This document shows, in pieces, positions 1 to 11,914 of a DNA stretch of 64,000 nt. The DNA is from Lepturacanthus savala (lineage: Eukaryota > Chordata > Actinopteri > Scombriformes > Trichiuridae): NCBI GenBank assembly GCA_030544235.1, contig CM060471.1, positions 1,576,848 through 1,640,847 of the forward strand, written 5' to 3'. How positions within the stretch are numbered: the first letter of the stretch is position 1; every line of letters starts with the position of its first letter. A program made the position numbers and the translations under genes. The notes beneath the pieces were generated by a model that was not told the DNA's origin, did no database searches, and was given only the letters and a program-made list of their open reading frames with translations.

Positions 1-414
1 ACACCACTGATAGGTTGAAACATTGTGTTTATTGGCAACATTTATTTCGACAATTTTCAGGACATTTCTGTGTTTTGTGATTTTGATTTTTGTCTTGATT
101 TTAATTATTTTTAGTAAAGGAGAAATGTGCTCATCAAAGCTTTAAGAAAGAATGTAATATACTGATATTTAGTTTGATATAAATATATTTCCTGTTGGTT
201 AAGGAATATTGCCAAGAGTCTAATTTATTGAAAACTAACATTAATACAGAATTAGCACTCACCAAACAAAGAAAATTAATCCCCCCCCTCCCCTTTCTGT
301 GGAATTTTCTAAAAATTAATTGCTTACATACTGACAATTTACACAGAACATTCTGAGGAAATTACTATAAAATTGAAGGACCTGTTAAAGTGTTATTCTG
401 AATTTTCCAAATCT
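1..414. other. no recognised feature
   Basis: AT-rich sequence with a short C-rich run near 281-293. The only open frames are short and lack any recognisable domain. I see no gene here. Confidence 0.5.
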
Positions 415-700
415 TGTATACAGCGGTGGACTGACCATCGGGCAGCAGGATGATTCCTGGTAGTCTGATGGTCATTCTGGCCTGACTTGAATAGAAAGTT
501 ACTGGAGGCCCAGACAGGCCAATCAAATCCACTTATCTGGTTATGTAACCACGGCGACCTGTCAGCTACATTCAACAACCAATCAGCTGCTTTGTCTGAT
601 TGCCTGTTACTAGTCAGAGAAACAGAGGAACAGAAGAAAAAGAAAAGTGGAGCAGAAAGAGAGGGACAGAAAACACAAAACTCTGTTACTCACTAAATAA
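415..700 (+). repeat. dispersed repeat, copy A (inverted partner near 24.4-24.6 kb)
   Basis: This block reappears in reverse complement at about 24395-24640, with shared stretches around the 'ggcgacctgtcagctaca' segment (555-572) and the purine-rich 3' part (620-665). The copies differ by scattered substitutions and small gaps, so they are members of a dispersed family and not a recent duplication. The family is not named. Short open frames inside it (393-578, 487-696) occur in both copies and look incidental. Confidence 0.75.
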
Positions 701-2177
701 CTTATCCAATAGGATGAATCTTATCCTATTCATTAGATAACCATACCATCATTAGTGATTAGTTAATGAATAGGAACAATATGATGTGTTATTATGAAAC
801 TGTTAAAAGAATGCAAAGTGCTCCATTCAGCCCAGAGGTGGACTTGGTCAATAATTCAGGCTGGGAATTTGTTGTCATTCTAGGCCACTCTTCTTATGCA
901 GACTAACATATACAGTATATCTATATAAATTAGGGGTGGGACTAGATTAAAAAATCTAATTAATTACATGTTTTGTAATTATTAATTATAACTAATTGAA
1001 CATAATCACATATTTGCCCCAAAAGCATTTTCTGTAAATGAATTTTAGTCGCTATCTGTAGCACATTATCGTCAACCACTCATAGTGGTCCACAGTCCTG
1101 GGAAATCCATCAGCGTTTCTAATGTTGACTTACTATAAAAACCAACTAAAAAAAAAGAAAAGAAGATAAAGTACTAAATAAACACAGTGTTTCAAATAAC
1201 TACTGGACCCTGGGTAGACTCCGGGTGCAGGTTTATATTTTGACAAATAACCACAGGTTCCAAATAAAGTCAGAGTCTAATTTATTTCAACAAATTAAGG
1301 AAGAAATTGTGACCACTGATGCTGCATTCAGACTAAAAGCTGTGCTTGTGCAACGTGGCATGGTTTAGGTCTGTTTTTGTTTAGAATAGCTACATTTTCT
1401 ACATTTTTCTTCAGTGCCTCAAAGAACACCCTCAGAAAGTCACTCTCCAGCAGCTTTCATTGTTGTAGCAGCAGCGGTCGGCAACCCAAAGCTTTCAAAG
1501 AGTCAGATTGGACCAAAAGAACAAAATAATTAATTTAATTATTAATGATTATTTCTCTGTTTTATTTTGAAATAGCTTTCTGGAATTTGAATCTATTAAT
1601 ATCAATCTACTTCTCATCTGTTTGTAGGATCTATATTTATCTTTCACAAGCATCATCTCAGAAAATCATGTAAAAGTATTTGAGTAACAATAAGTGTCCA
1701 TTCAACATTAGTTATCAGATTTTGGCTGGTCTAAAGTCATTTAGACGGCAAATTTATTTAGAAAAAAGGAGCAACATTAAAATGTTTTATTTCATTGGCT
1801 TTCTGTTGCTTTACATACGCCATTGTGTATGATTGATATGATTGGATAAGATACTTATTCTCATTATACGCATTTGATAGACATCTGTATCGTCCACTAA
1901 ACAATACTGGACATTCATAAACCATACCTCCAAAATGAACTAGTGGTTCTCAGACCGAATCTCAGTCTAAATTGAGATGAGGTCTCGTGTTAACCGGGCT
2001 ATCTTTACACTGCTACTCAGCATCATTTAAATATACAACTTTTTTTAATAAGTTACTTTTTTAAAAACTTTTTTATTATTTTTCAATAACACACAGAACA
2101 CATACCACACAAGTTACAGATAGAAATGCAGGCAAACCTTGATGCAATCACATACATAAAAAAAATAAAAATAAACA

Positions 2178-2180
<3 letters not shown>
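701..2180. other. gene-free, repeat-derived sequence
   Basis: No coding region found. A segment starting near 934 (taggggtggg, then a TAATTA-rich stretch) and one near 1487 (cggtcggcaacc) resemble ends of teleost hAT-type repeats, but no matching opposite ends were found, so they are reported only as likely fragments. Confidence 0.35.

Positions 2181-2236
<56 letters not shown>
2181..2236. repeat. (TA)n microsatellite
   Basis: Uninterrupted TA dinucleotide run of about 55 bases, flanked by A-rich sequence. Confidence 0.95.
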
Positions 2237-2242
<6 letters not shown>

Positions 2243-2840
2243 AAATGTAATAAAAATACATAAAATATAAATAAATAATATTAAAGGGATAGTTGTGTAT
2301 TTTTCACATGAATCTGTATATCATCCCTATCATCAGTGTCATACTCTCACACTGACTTACCCCCGACAGTGTCCTGTGAGCCCAGTTCTGGTCAAAACTA
2401 AAGTAGGCTGGCAGGTTTTCAGGGACACTAAAATAAAACGTCTTTCCTCATACAGAATGTGTTCAAAAGAGTGATTTATATGTCTCATATATATCATTTA
2501 TATGCATCACAAAACCAATATCCATGAAAAAGTCCCAGCTCGTAATCACTTGGCCCTACTTTTTCTCCCTTCGTATTTCTGCACGCTGTCGCAAGATGAC
2601 GACAATACGGCAATACGTCGATAAAATCCGTGAGGAGATTCAGGCTCATCTCTGTTGCTACAGCCTGGGTAGTCACAAGTGGCCCCATTATATGTTATGA
2701 ATTTGAACACACATAGAACTTTTGAATTTGAACACACATAGAACTTTTTATATGTATAACATATGTTATTATTGTTAATTTTATTTATTTATTTTTTTCA
2801 AAATAAAAAACAGAAACTCTTGGGGGGGGGCTCTTGCCCC
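2237..2840. other. gene-free sequence
   Basis: AT-rich sequence with a short direct repeat (gaatttgaacacacatagaactttt) near 2698-2750. Small minus-strand open frames (2494-2737) have no recognisable domain. Confidence 0.4.
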
Positions 2841-3232
2841 CTATTGGCCAGCCGCCACTACTGGCAACATGGGCTGGGTCCCCTCAGTGCCCTCAGGAAG
2901 CCACACCAGCCTTACGTTCTTTCTCCAAGCAAGATTTTCTAGGTTTTCCATCTTGGACTCCAAATACTCGATGCGTTTAGTGGCGTCTCCATTTTCACAC
3001 TCTGTAGGCTGTCTTCGGTGTCTCCTATGCATCACTCGGCCTCCGCAAGCTGCTTAGCATTAGCATTGATATGTTGGAGATGGACAGATATGCATGCTTT
3101 ATTTTTTTGGCAGTGTAGACCTTTTTTACTTGAAAAAGAAAAAATCTCACCCAATTTCACCGCTTGTTCTTCAATTTGCATATACTCCAGCCATTCCATC
3201 TTAAAAGAACTGCATTTCTTATGTACTTTGGC
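2841..3232 (-). pseudogene. L1-type LINE ORF1 fragment
   Basis: Minus-strand translation of 2841-3035 gives a coiled-coil segment (IEYLESKMENLENLAWRKN) followed by VRLVWLPEGTEG. This matches the junction between coiled coil and RNA-binding domain in L1 ORF1 proteins (Transposase_22 family). Upstream sequence to about 3230 reads as a further decayed helical stretch with stops. ORF1p is the RNA-binding chaperone of the LINE ribonucleoprotein. Only this piece remains; no linked ORF2 is seen, and a hAT element sits immediately upstream on this strand at 3241. Confidence 0.7.
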
Positions 3233-3240
3233 TTGGTGAG

Positions 3241-4070
3241 TAGGGATGGGAATTGATAAAGATTTTTACAATTCCAATTCCACTATTGATACAGCTTAAT
3301 GATACAATTCTTTATCGATTCTCTTATTGATTCTACTTTTGGAAAAAAGGAGTTTGATTTGGATAAAGTTTGTTTACTTGGAAGTCACAACCTTACAAAC
3401 TCCAGTGAGGTCAAAAGACCCCAAAGCCTAGATACCGTGTTAACCATAGCAATATGTAACTGTAAAAATACACAAGAATGTGGAACATTCTACTAACACA
3501 TTTTTCCTAATAGAAATAAAAAAATCTCCTTTTTTAAAGGATATATGAGCTGACTACGCACTCAAATACAACTATAAAGATAAATACTGTCAAATACAAT
3601 GGAACAGTGCATAGTGCAATTCTTTAGCAGAGAAATAAGCATGTGTTCTTTTTCAGGAAGGATACGTAACCATAGAGGTGATAGCTTGGCTTCTGCAGCT
3701 GCTGCTGGGTTGAGATGTATCACTCCGAAGCGTCAAAAACACAACACTCCATTAACGTTATTCCATGTTTGGGCATATTTGTCGTGTTCCCTCCCGACGC
3801 CTTGTTGCCATCTTTTTTTCATAAAGTGAAGCCAAACATTTGGAGCTTTTTGAATCTGGTGGGCGCCATTGATGTTTACGACATGCTAAACCCGCGTAAT
3901 GTCATCACGTAATTAGTTGTGCTTGCTGGAATCGAGTGCGCGTAACTTGCGTAAGTTAGGTGACGGCTGATTGGAATCGACAAGAGAAACGTTAGATAAA
4001 GAGCCAAACGATTCCATGGAATTGAAACACACGGAACCGGTTCTCTACCGGTTCTCGATTCCCATCCCTA
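3241..4070. mobile_element. non-autonomous hAT-type element
   Basis: The element begins tagggatgggaat and ends attcccatcccta, a 13-bp terminal inverted repeat. It is flanked by an 8-bp near-duplication (ttggtgag at 3233-3240, ttgatgag at 4071-4078; 7 of 8 match), the length typical of hAT insertions. The interior of about 800 bp has no transposase-like reading frame. It must have been mobilised in trans by a related autonomous copy. It interrupts L1-derived sequence. Confidence 0.85.
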
Positions 4071-4140
4071 TTGATGAGTGGATGTGTCACTGCCTGTTTG
4101 TATTAGCATCTCTTAACTCCGCCGCACTGTTGTTTACTGA

Positions 4141-4182
4141 CCTGCTAACCTAACCTGCTAGCTAACCTGCTAGCTAACCTGC
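4141..4182. repeat. short tandem repeat, 12-14 bp unit
   Basis: Three to four imperfect copies of a tagctaacctgc-type unit directly after the hAT element flank. Confidence 0.7.
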
Positions 4183-4461
4183 ATGGCGCATATAGGCAGG
4201 GCACAGATGCAAGCACTCAATGCCATGATTGGCTACCTAGTGTAAGTGAACCGTATTGTATCATTGGCTGGACACCTGTCACTCACTGAGTGAGAAACAA
4301 AAAAACAAATGCGGGCAGTGCGTGATTGCACATGCGCGCAGCTTAGAGGGAACATTGGTTGGAGGTCTGCAAAACTCTTTTGCACAGCATCGACAGAGCT
4401 GCCATGCATCTCTCCATGTTGTTGAGTTTTGTCCCGAAGCCGTGAAGGATATTTATCTTAG

Positions 4462-5424
4462 CAGTGCTCCTCAACTGGCCTGGCTTCGGGACCCACCATC
4501 ACCCCTAAAGGACAAGCCGTGACCCAAATTGAGGAAAATGTTCAACTTCTCAAATTTATTTAATGAAAAGATGGTGCAGTTTGAACCTGAGACAGTATTC
4601 CAACACAGTGCAATGCAAAACGCAATGCTAAAGAGAGAAATATTAACAATTAGATTAAACAAAAATTAAACAAAAAGTGCTATTCAAAAAGATTCAAGTA
4701 TACAAAGTTAACTTTTCTTCTGATTACAAATATTTATCAGTAGGTAAATACTGAAAAACATGAAAATTAAGCAGCACTCATTTCAACCTTTGGTGTAACA
4801 CTGACAGACCTGAGTTTGGAGGAATTAATGGGAGAACTGGGGATATGTTTTGCTCCTGACAAGAGTAGTAAAGTCTAGAGTTATAGTAGACAAGGCAACT
4901 CTGAGGTCAATGTCCAGACTATTTCTGTATTTAGTCTTCACATTGCTGCACCAGAACTGGGAGAGGCTTACCTCTGTGAATGCCTTTCTCAGTGTGCGGT
5001 CACATGACAGCTCCACCAGCTGAATCTCTTCGTTGATTGGCAACGTGACGCTTTCTACGTTGATTCCAAAGGGGTCACATATCCAGTCATCATCCCTCTG
5101 TGTCTTTGGAAAGTAGTCATTAAACCGCTACAGAAGTTTATTCAGATGTGTCGTGATTGCTTTCTCCATTAAATTTTTTCCTGTTGAGTTGCTGTCCCTC
5201 ATGACAGGCATTGTGGAACATGTCATAGTCTCTTTCTATGCAGTGAAATGGTGGGTGTCTATTAACATTATAAAGCTTTATCGCCACCTACTATTGTTAA
5301 GGATTGTGAATAGATGGCATAAAAAAACCCACTTCAAAAAAATGAAAGTACAGGATTTTGTTCTTAACATTTTTTTCCCCAGGCAAAAGCCCACGACCCA
5401 CTGAGAACGAGTTGAGAATCACTG
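4462..5424 (-). mobile_element. hAT (Charlie-like) deletion derivative with transposase remnant
   Basis: Ends are cagtgctcctcaac and gttgagaatcactg, an imperfect inverted repeat of the Charlie-like hAT type. A shared 7-mer atcttag lies at 4455-4461 and 5425-5431, consistent with a slightly eroded 8-bp target duplication. Minus-strand frame 4828-5043 reads NVKTKYRNSLDIDLRVALS, resembling the C-terminal dimerisation segment of ZBED5-type hAT transposases. The N-terminal BED finger and catalytic region are absent, so the copy is internally deleted. Confidence 0.75.
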
Positions 5425-5460
5425 ATCTTAGTGTTAATCACAATGACAGTAGTGCAGAGT

Positions 5461-5620
5461 AGTGATGCACCGATCCAGGTTTTTTCCGATCCAATCCGAG
5501 CTGAACATATCGTATCAGATCAGTGTCTGATATCCGACACCGATCCGATACTACTGTTGAATGAATGAACTGTTGCGTGGGCATGAGGCAGAATCACCGC
5601 ACAGCACCCCCTTTAGCACG
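5461..5620 (+). mobile_element. fragment of a hAT-like element (5' end only)
   Basis: Begins tagtgatgcaccgat, followed by alternating ccgatcc/tccgat motifs typical of a common teleost non-autonomous hAT family. No complementary 3' end was found before the next element at 6249, so it appears truncated; the right boundary is approximate. Confidence 0.5.
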
Positions 5621-6248
5621 GATGGTAAGGTGGATGAGTCTTTTCAGCTAAAATAATATGTAAAGCTCCAGAAAACTTTATTTTCCATGTCTACTAAAAA
5701 GGTGAAATATGCTTTTGCTTTATACTCTTTAATAATCGTTAACAATAAGAAAAGTTTGATAGAGAAATGGAGTGTATTAAAGCAATATAAACGGGAAACA
5801 GGGCGATGCACTTAAAGATGTGCTTAGTCCACGTCGACATGAACTACAAGGGCTGTGATTGGTCAGTTCAGGCGAGGTGGTCTACAAGTCTCCTCTGCAA
5901 ACGGCTTCTCTATCACTTCCACTTCAACATTTGCCACAAAAGCATTTTCTCTTTGATATAAATGGGCTCTTAACATATTGTAGCCGGCTGCGACTTGATA
6001 CCCACCCAGTCAGTTTTCTGATGCAGGTTTTGTCATATGTTGAAGTACTGCGTGTAGTAAGCATTACCAATTTTAACACAAATGTAGGCGCTTTGTTATA
6101 GTATCATATTTTGTGAAGAAATTATTACTTACTGATAGTTTGATATAATTTGCCCCAAAATAATAATGTAGCTTCATTTGAGTCTTTGTTTGACCCATAG
6201 GATCCATGATGTACACATTTTTGTTCGACTTGTGCAGATACTAAAAAG
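5621..6248. other. gene-free sequence
   Basis: No recognised coding region; it may include the interior of the truncated hAT-like element that begins at 5461. Confidence 0.35.
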
Positions 6249-6580
6249 TAGTGATGGGTAGATGAGGCGTCATGAAGCGTTTTGACACATTGCCAAACTG
6301 TATTGATACTATGTCGATACTGTTTCGCTGAATACTGACACCTACTGGACCTTAAAAATCCCTACAGGCAACCTAGTTGACACTCAACTGACACTGATTT
6401 GATGAGTTAGTATATACAATAATATAATTCAAGTAATTGTATTATTTCATATCTTCATTAACATTTAAAATATCTGATCATTTTGATAGTCAAATAATGT
6501 GAACATGTATCATAATGTCAAAATTTGAGTGAACATGTTGTGAATGAGGATGCTTGTGGACTGGGATTTTTTTTTTTTTT

Positions 6581-6775
6581 TTACAAGTTTTTATTCAAAA
6601 AAACAAGTTTTTCCAATGTTTTACAGTTTAGTCTGTTGCGCTTCTTTGAAATCACTTCTCCGGCAGTCGAAAACACCCGCTCGCACGGCACAGATGAGGC
6701 TGGAGTACAGAGGAACTCTAATGCCAACTGGCAGAGGTTTGGATAAATTGGTTTCTGGTTCTCCCAGTATCTCAA
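6581..6775 (-). pseudogene. hAT transposase C-terminal dimerisation domain remnant
   Basis: 64-codon open stretch with YWENQKPIYPNLCQLA and SVPCERVFSTAG, the conserved C-terminal hAT signature, ending FLNKNL as is usual for the family. It belongs to the element at 6249-7745. Confidence 0.85.
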
Positions 6776-6830
6776 TGGATCCTGGGTCCTTGCAACATTT
6801 CCCTCTATATTTCCCTACTATATAATAGAT

Positions 6831-7130
6831 TCCGTATTTTCCGGACTGTAAGGCGTTTTTTTCATAGTTAGTCCGGGGATGCGACTTATACTCTGGAGCG
6901 ACTTATGTGTGAAATTATTAACACATTATTACCGCTATATCGGTGCACATGTTATTTTCACACTAACCGCAAAAACCGATAGACAAAAACAACACATTCC
7001 TTCCAGTCCCGGGGAGACCCGGGACATCTCGCGCATGCGCGGAAACTCTTCTTCAGTAAACCTTCTTACAATGATCACACAGCGCCACCCACTGGATAAA
7101 CAATCAATTGCCCCCTAATTCCTAAAATAT
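6831..7130. mobile_element. nested DNA-element fragment (CCGTATTTTCCGGACT end)
   Basis: Sequence starting ttccgtattttccggact with a following 'gcgacttatactctgg' segment resembles one terminus of a teleost element family with CCGTATTTT-type ends. No matching opposite terminus was located, so limits are approximate. It lies where the middle of the surrounding hAT transposase should be. Confidence 0.5.
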
Positions 7131-7154
7131 CGAGGTAATGAATAAATTAATTAT

Positions 7155-7345
7155 TTAATAAATAAATGAATTAATTATCAATAAAGCAACTGTGAGTAAG
7201 TTGTAGAATGGCTGTATACCTGAGTTTATCCTGGGTGTATCTGTCACTTCATTTTCATGCCTGGCCCTATAATGCCTCAGCATTGAGGAGGTAGATTTGT
7301 TTAAATAAGACAGCGCTGTCGAACAAATGTGACATTTAACCTGCA
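7155..7345 (-). pseudogene. hAT transposase N-terminal BED zinc finger remnant
   Basis: The frame reads VKCHICSTALSYLNKSTSS, then MLRHYRARH: a C-x2-C and H-x4-H BED finger, the DNA-binding module of hAT transposases. It lies upstream (minus strand) of the dimerisation remnant in the same element. Confidence 0.8.
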
Positions 7346-7745
7346 GAAAAAATATCAATAGTGAACGAAGAGTCACTTTGAAATGAATTTGAATTCAGAT
7401 AGGTTAGATCAAGTGGAAACTCTGAGAGGAACAGGATGAAACAAGGAAAACAATTTATTTATTATTATTTGCCGATACGACATCAAAGTGGTCCCACACG
7501 GTGGAAACCTTTCTTTTCGATTGAGGCTCCATAATTCTTGATGCGCTATTACGAGATTCAGTTGGCAGATACGTCCCATGACAGATTCGCTGCCTTATAA
7601 ACAGTTTGGCGCATCAGCGTCAGGTCAAAACAGTTTCGGTATCGGTCACGTGACTTTGTTAAAGCGATACGCGCACCAACACGGGGTTTCGCTCTATTAG
7701 TGCGACGCATGCGCCGACGCATCGGTGTTGCCGGACCCATCACTA

Positions 7746-8211
7746 CTGCCCAGTATCTCCAGTGTTCTGTTGTGAACCAGTTTTTCATCCGTTAATGACC
7801 TTTTGAAATATAAGTTTAAAAAGTCACTTCAGTCAAAGAGAATTAATCAAATATCATGTGCAACATTTACACGGGAATAATACATGGGATAAAGTAATGT
7901 CAATTTTTTTCTCTAAAAAGTCCATATTGGAATAACAGAAATCAAGTGTCTTTATCTGGTCTCCTTACTTCTGCCCATCTTTGGTTGTGTGTAATTTAAA
8001 ATGAAGTTAGTATGAAATCGGTTTATCCTAATTTAATTTAATTTGTACCTAGATCAGTCCTAGAAAAATTGTGAAAATGAATACCTGTCCAGTGTCTTCC
8101 ATCTTATGATGTGAACCATGTGTTAATATCTGAGGACCCTTTAAAATAAAATTCAAGAAATCAAGTTAATTATTTACAAGAAAAATATTTTAGACAAAAA
8201 ATTTAGACAAT
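7746..8211. other. gene-free AT-rich sequence
   Basis: No coding region or named repeat recognised. Confidence 0.4.
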
Positions 8212-8450
8212 GTACAGTTCATCCAGAAAGAATTCACAGCTCTGCACTTTTCCCACATTTTGTTATGTTACAGCCTTATTCCAAAATGGATTCAATTCAT
8301 TTTTTACCTCAAAATTCTACACACAACACCCCATAATGACAATGTGAAAAACATTTTTTGAGATTTTTGCAAATGTATTAAAAAACATTTTTGCAAATGT
8401 ATTAAAAAACTAAGCAACCACATGTACATAAGTATTCACAGCCTTTGCTC
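8212..8450. mobile_element. Tc1-like transposon terminal fragment
   Basis: Shares most of its length with the left part of the Tc1-like element at 10763-11605 (ttatgttacagccttattcc, then attctacacacaacaccccat and the aaaaatgtattaaaaa tract, then gtacataagtattcacagcc). It stops abruptly near 8450, where the decayed minus-strand coding region begins. It carries no transposase. Confidence 0.8.
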
Positions 8451-10200
8451 AAGATATTTTGTTCTTTTAGGAGCTTCATGCACATTACATTTTCCCATTG
8501 TTCTTCAGCATGCTCCAGAAGCTCCTTTTTGTCTTTCAATGGCCTGTCTAACAGTTTTTGATTGAGGCCATACTGCAGGACATGTTCTTTGTAGCGGCCA
8601 CGCAAAGAGGTATGCAGCTTTTGGATGAAACAGCCGGGCCTGAGGGACCATTCCTTGTTTAGAATCTGGTTCTTGGTTATAGAAAACCAGTTCTCAACAT
8701 GGCAGATAGTCATCCTTGTTTTGGTGTCTGATATACCAACGTAGCTTGGATCTGCATCTCTTGCTTATCTGCATACATCCCCCAACATAAAGTCTGACCA
8801 AAGTGGGGAAATCCCCAAGTAATCCTGCATTAACACCTTGATGATAACGGGAGAGTAGTAAGGATTCTCCTCACAATTTTCATTCAAATCTGGCACATTG
8901 GTCAGGTCACTTTCCAGGACTCCTGCGAAAAAAAATCCTAAAGGGTGAATTGGCGAGAACAGTCTTGGCTCTTGGTTGTGTTTCAAGTTTGTTTTGCTGT
9001 TGATGCAGCCTTTGATGATCTCCAAGCTCTCTTCACCTTCTTTTGTAGAGAAGCAAAAATACTACATGTTTTGACAAGGCTCGGATGAGGTTACCTGCAA
9101 GTAATTCTAGTGATGGGGTTTTCTGATAGAAGGTGTTACTCACACCACCAATGATTGGCATTGCAATTTCCCCTCTCTTCCTGTTGCTGGCTGGCCTTGT
9201 CTCTTCACATAAACTTTACCACATCGACCCACATGAAATGTAATGTGTTTTGCATTCTTCAAGGGTTTTTTTGCAATTTGGTGTCGCATGTTGAAACCAT
9301 GCACACTGCTTTTATTTTGATAGATGGTGATGACGTCTTCCGGCTGTTAGGTATTCTACAATGCTGATATTTGAAAGCAATACAACAAGGGCTGTGCTTT
9401 TGAAAGTGACTGTATAGGACATGTGTCTATGAATTCTTCAGCTTTGATGATCCATGACTGGGCTTGATCTTGATCCATTTGTCTATTTTAATGTGTACTG
9501 TGAATGTTTTTGGTCCAGATTGTATTGGTCTGTACTGGTCTTTTTTGTAATGTTATTTCAATGTAATCTTCCTTTTTAAAGCACTTTCTAACTTTGCTGT
9601 GTTTACGTCCACCTGTGCAACAATCTCTCTGTAGGACAGCACTTTCTTCAATCTCCATTTCATCCGAGTCTCTATCACTTGGAACTGTTGCTGTTACTGT
9701 TTCAGTTGCGGTTGCTCCTGCAATGTTTGTACTTGATGATTGATGATCAACGACATTATCTTCTTCACTGAGGTAGATGTTTCATGCATTAACAGTCTCA
9801 GAATTCCTCTCTTCATCCAAATTTGGAGTGTCTGTCTCTGTATGCACTGAAGATGCATTGATTTTTTTCACCTTGCACAGTAGCATGTGTCATCAGTTGT
9901 TTGGTTGTACCAACTTGCATGATAACTTGATGTCAGTTGTTTGATTGACATCCTAAGTCCTTGTCAGTCTTGCAGCCAAACAACATACAGCCATGTCTTT
10001 AAACTTTCTTGGTTAACCGAAAACAAACAAATGCAGAGCTCTGGCCATATTTCAGAGTTCCAAGATGTTTCCCTTTTATTGATTTGCAAATCCAACAATT
10101 CCCTAACTAAACGCTGTTCTCCACCAGCCTTTATCCACAGAATCTCCTTTATCCACAGAATCTCCTTGGATATTGTAACGCCTTTTCTTGTACGTCCCAT
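8404..10200 (-). pseudogene. decayed coding region of unknown family
   Basis: I do not recognise this protein. On the minus strand, 9025-8765 and 8713-8404 are one reading frame separated by a single TAA, giving about 200 protein-like codons with motifs such as PYYSPVIIKVLMQDYLGI and VENWFSITKNQILNKEWSL. Upstream, out-of-frame segments still read as protein: IAMPIIGGVSNTFYQKTPSL near 9100-9170 and KHSKVRKCFKKEDYIEITL near 9540-9620. A candidate start at 10200 begins MGRTRKGVTISKEILWIK, followed by a tandem 18-bp duplication. Its surroundings suggest a transposon ORF, but a decayed host gene is possible. No inverted ends were found. Confidence 0.5.
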
Positions 10201-10762
10201 GATGACAGTGCAGGACCTTCAAATATAAACGTAAGTAAAACAATGTCATTCAAGGACACTCAATATTGATAAAATAAAATTAGACTTTAAAGACACAATA
10301 TTTAACACAAAGAGGTTTACACATCCTACCCTCAGCTGTATCATTTTTATCCTCGGTGGTGATAAAATGTTTCCCTCCCACCCAAGCATTTTCACCAGTT
10401 ACAGAGTAGCTACAGCAAATTAGGAAACAACTTAAACCAATTAAACAAACTTAAAACAAATGCTGCTCTTATCTACCATGAGTGAGTCAGGTGTCGCTGA
10501 AATACAATACTCTAATTATTACTTTCTTGATGTTTTATCACAAAGCTTATATTGACCAAAACAAAATAATAAAAATAATTTAATCTAGTGGTAGATATAT
10601 CCCAAATATAATTGTATATAATTGTTCTATACTTATTTTTTTTTTTTTTTTAGGAATCTAGTAACACATCTTGTAACAAACTGAAAGGTGCATGGATATT
10701 TTCAATCACAAGGTGGCAGTATCAAGCACAGCAAAATGCATTTTGTAATAATTGTTCTTACA

Positions 10763-11605
10763 TTGCATCCGGAAAGTATTCACAGCGCTTCAGTTTTTCC
10801 ACATTTTGATATGTTCCAGCCTTATTCCAAAATGGCTTCAATTCATTTTTTTCCTCAAAATTCTACACACAACAACCCATAATGACAATGTGAAAAAAGT
10901 TTTGAGATTTTTGTAAATGTATTAAAAATAAAAAAAACTAAGAAACCACATGTACATAAGTATTCACAGCCTTTGTTGATGCACCTTTGGCAGCAATTAC
11001 AGCCTCAAGTCTTTTTGAATATGATGGCACAAGCTTGCCACACCTATCTTTGGACAGTTTTGTCCATTCCTCTTTCTGGCTTCCGTCTGGCCACTCTACC
11101 GTACAGGCCTGAATGGTGGATTGCTGCAGAGATGGTTGTCCTTCTGGAAGGTTCTCCTCTCTCCACAGAGGAATGCTGGAGCTTTGACAGAGTGACCATC
11201 GGGTTATTAGTCACCTCCCTGACTAAGGCCCTTCTCCCCCGATCACTCAGTTTAGATCGCCGGCCAGCTCTAGGAAGAGTCCTTGTGGGTCTGAACTTCT
11301 TCCACCTTCAAAAGCAGCAGAAATTTTTCTGAAATGTTTCCCCAGATTTGTGCCTCGAGACAATCCTGTCTCTGAGGTCTACAGACAATTCCTTTGACTT
11401 CATGCTTGATTTGTGCTCTGACATTACTGTCAACTGTGGGACCTTATATAGACAGGTGTGTGCCTTTCCAAATCATGTCCAATCAACTGAATTTACCACA
11501 GGTGGACTCCAATAAAGCTGTAGAAACAGCTCAAGGATGATCAGTGGAAACGGGATGAACCTGAGCTCAATTTTGAACCTCATGGCAAAGGCTGTGAATA
11601 CTTCC
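10763..11605 (-). mobile_element. Tc1-like transposon, internally deleted
   Basis: The left end reads cattgcatccggaaagtattcacag. The interior on the minus strand encodes Tc1 transposase pieces, and the 3' third contains typical Tc1 leader sequence (gaccttatatagacaggtgtg). The central several hundred bases are missing: sequence jumps at about 11073-11080 from one part of the transposase gene to another. Thus the DDE catalytic core is absent. The long plus-strand open frame 10973-11332 is antisense to this gene. The right end stops near 11605, where another Tc1-like element starts. Confidence 0.85.
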
Positions 11606-11607
11606 AC

Positions 11608-11900
11608 TGTGATCCAAATTATTATGCAAAACGTATTTTCTCCGATTTTCCAAAATCATGTATATGAATGGTAGTCATCATGATTTTCCAGTCACCAACC
11701 ATTAGAGTACAATTCAAATGTTTTTGAATGAACCTCTCAACGATAATAGTACACAAAAAACAACACAACTGCACCCAAAATGCATGTTCCAAATTATTAC
11801 GCACAATTGAGTTTCCACACATTGCCAAAAAGAACAAAAAATGGTTATATGTGAAATTATAACCATTAGCAGGTCATGCCTGACTGAAATCAAGCACTAT
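11608..11900. mobile_element. second Tc1-like element, terminal region
   Basis: Begins actgtgatccaaattattatgc, the terminus of a different Tc1-like family, and contains a second internal occurrence of ccaaattattacgc near 11788. No transposase is present. The right boundary is approximate; retroelement sequence resumes after about 11915. Confidence 0.6.
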
Positions 11901-11914
11901 TTAAATCAAGTTTC

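Larger units (their letters stand above)
6249..7745 (-). mobile_element. hAT transposon, internally deleted, with BED and dimerisation remnants
   Basis: Terminal inverted repeat tagtgatgggt / acccatcacta at 6249 and 7745. Minus-strand coding remnants lie in the expected order. A BED-type finger (KCHICSTALSYLNK, with HYRARH) is at about 7150-7345. The C-terminal dimerisation domain (SVPCERVFSTAGEVISKKRN) is at 6581-6775. The catalytic middle is gone and a different element fragment (6830-7130) occupies the gap. The flanking 8-mers match only 4 of 8, so the target duplication is not convincing. The transposase would have been a cut-and-paste enzyme; this copy cannot make it. Confidence 0.8.

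Noticed and set aside
6249..7745. Perfect 8-bp target duplication of the hAT element
   Set aside because: The flanking 8-mers match only 4 of 8, so the duplication could not be supported.
10973..11332. 119-codon plus-strand open frame
   Set aside because: It is antisense to the deleted Tc1-like transposase gene.
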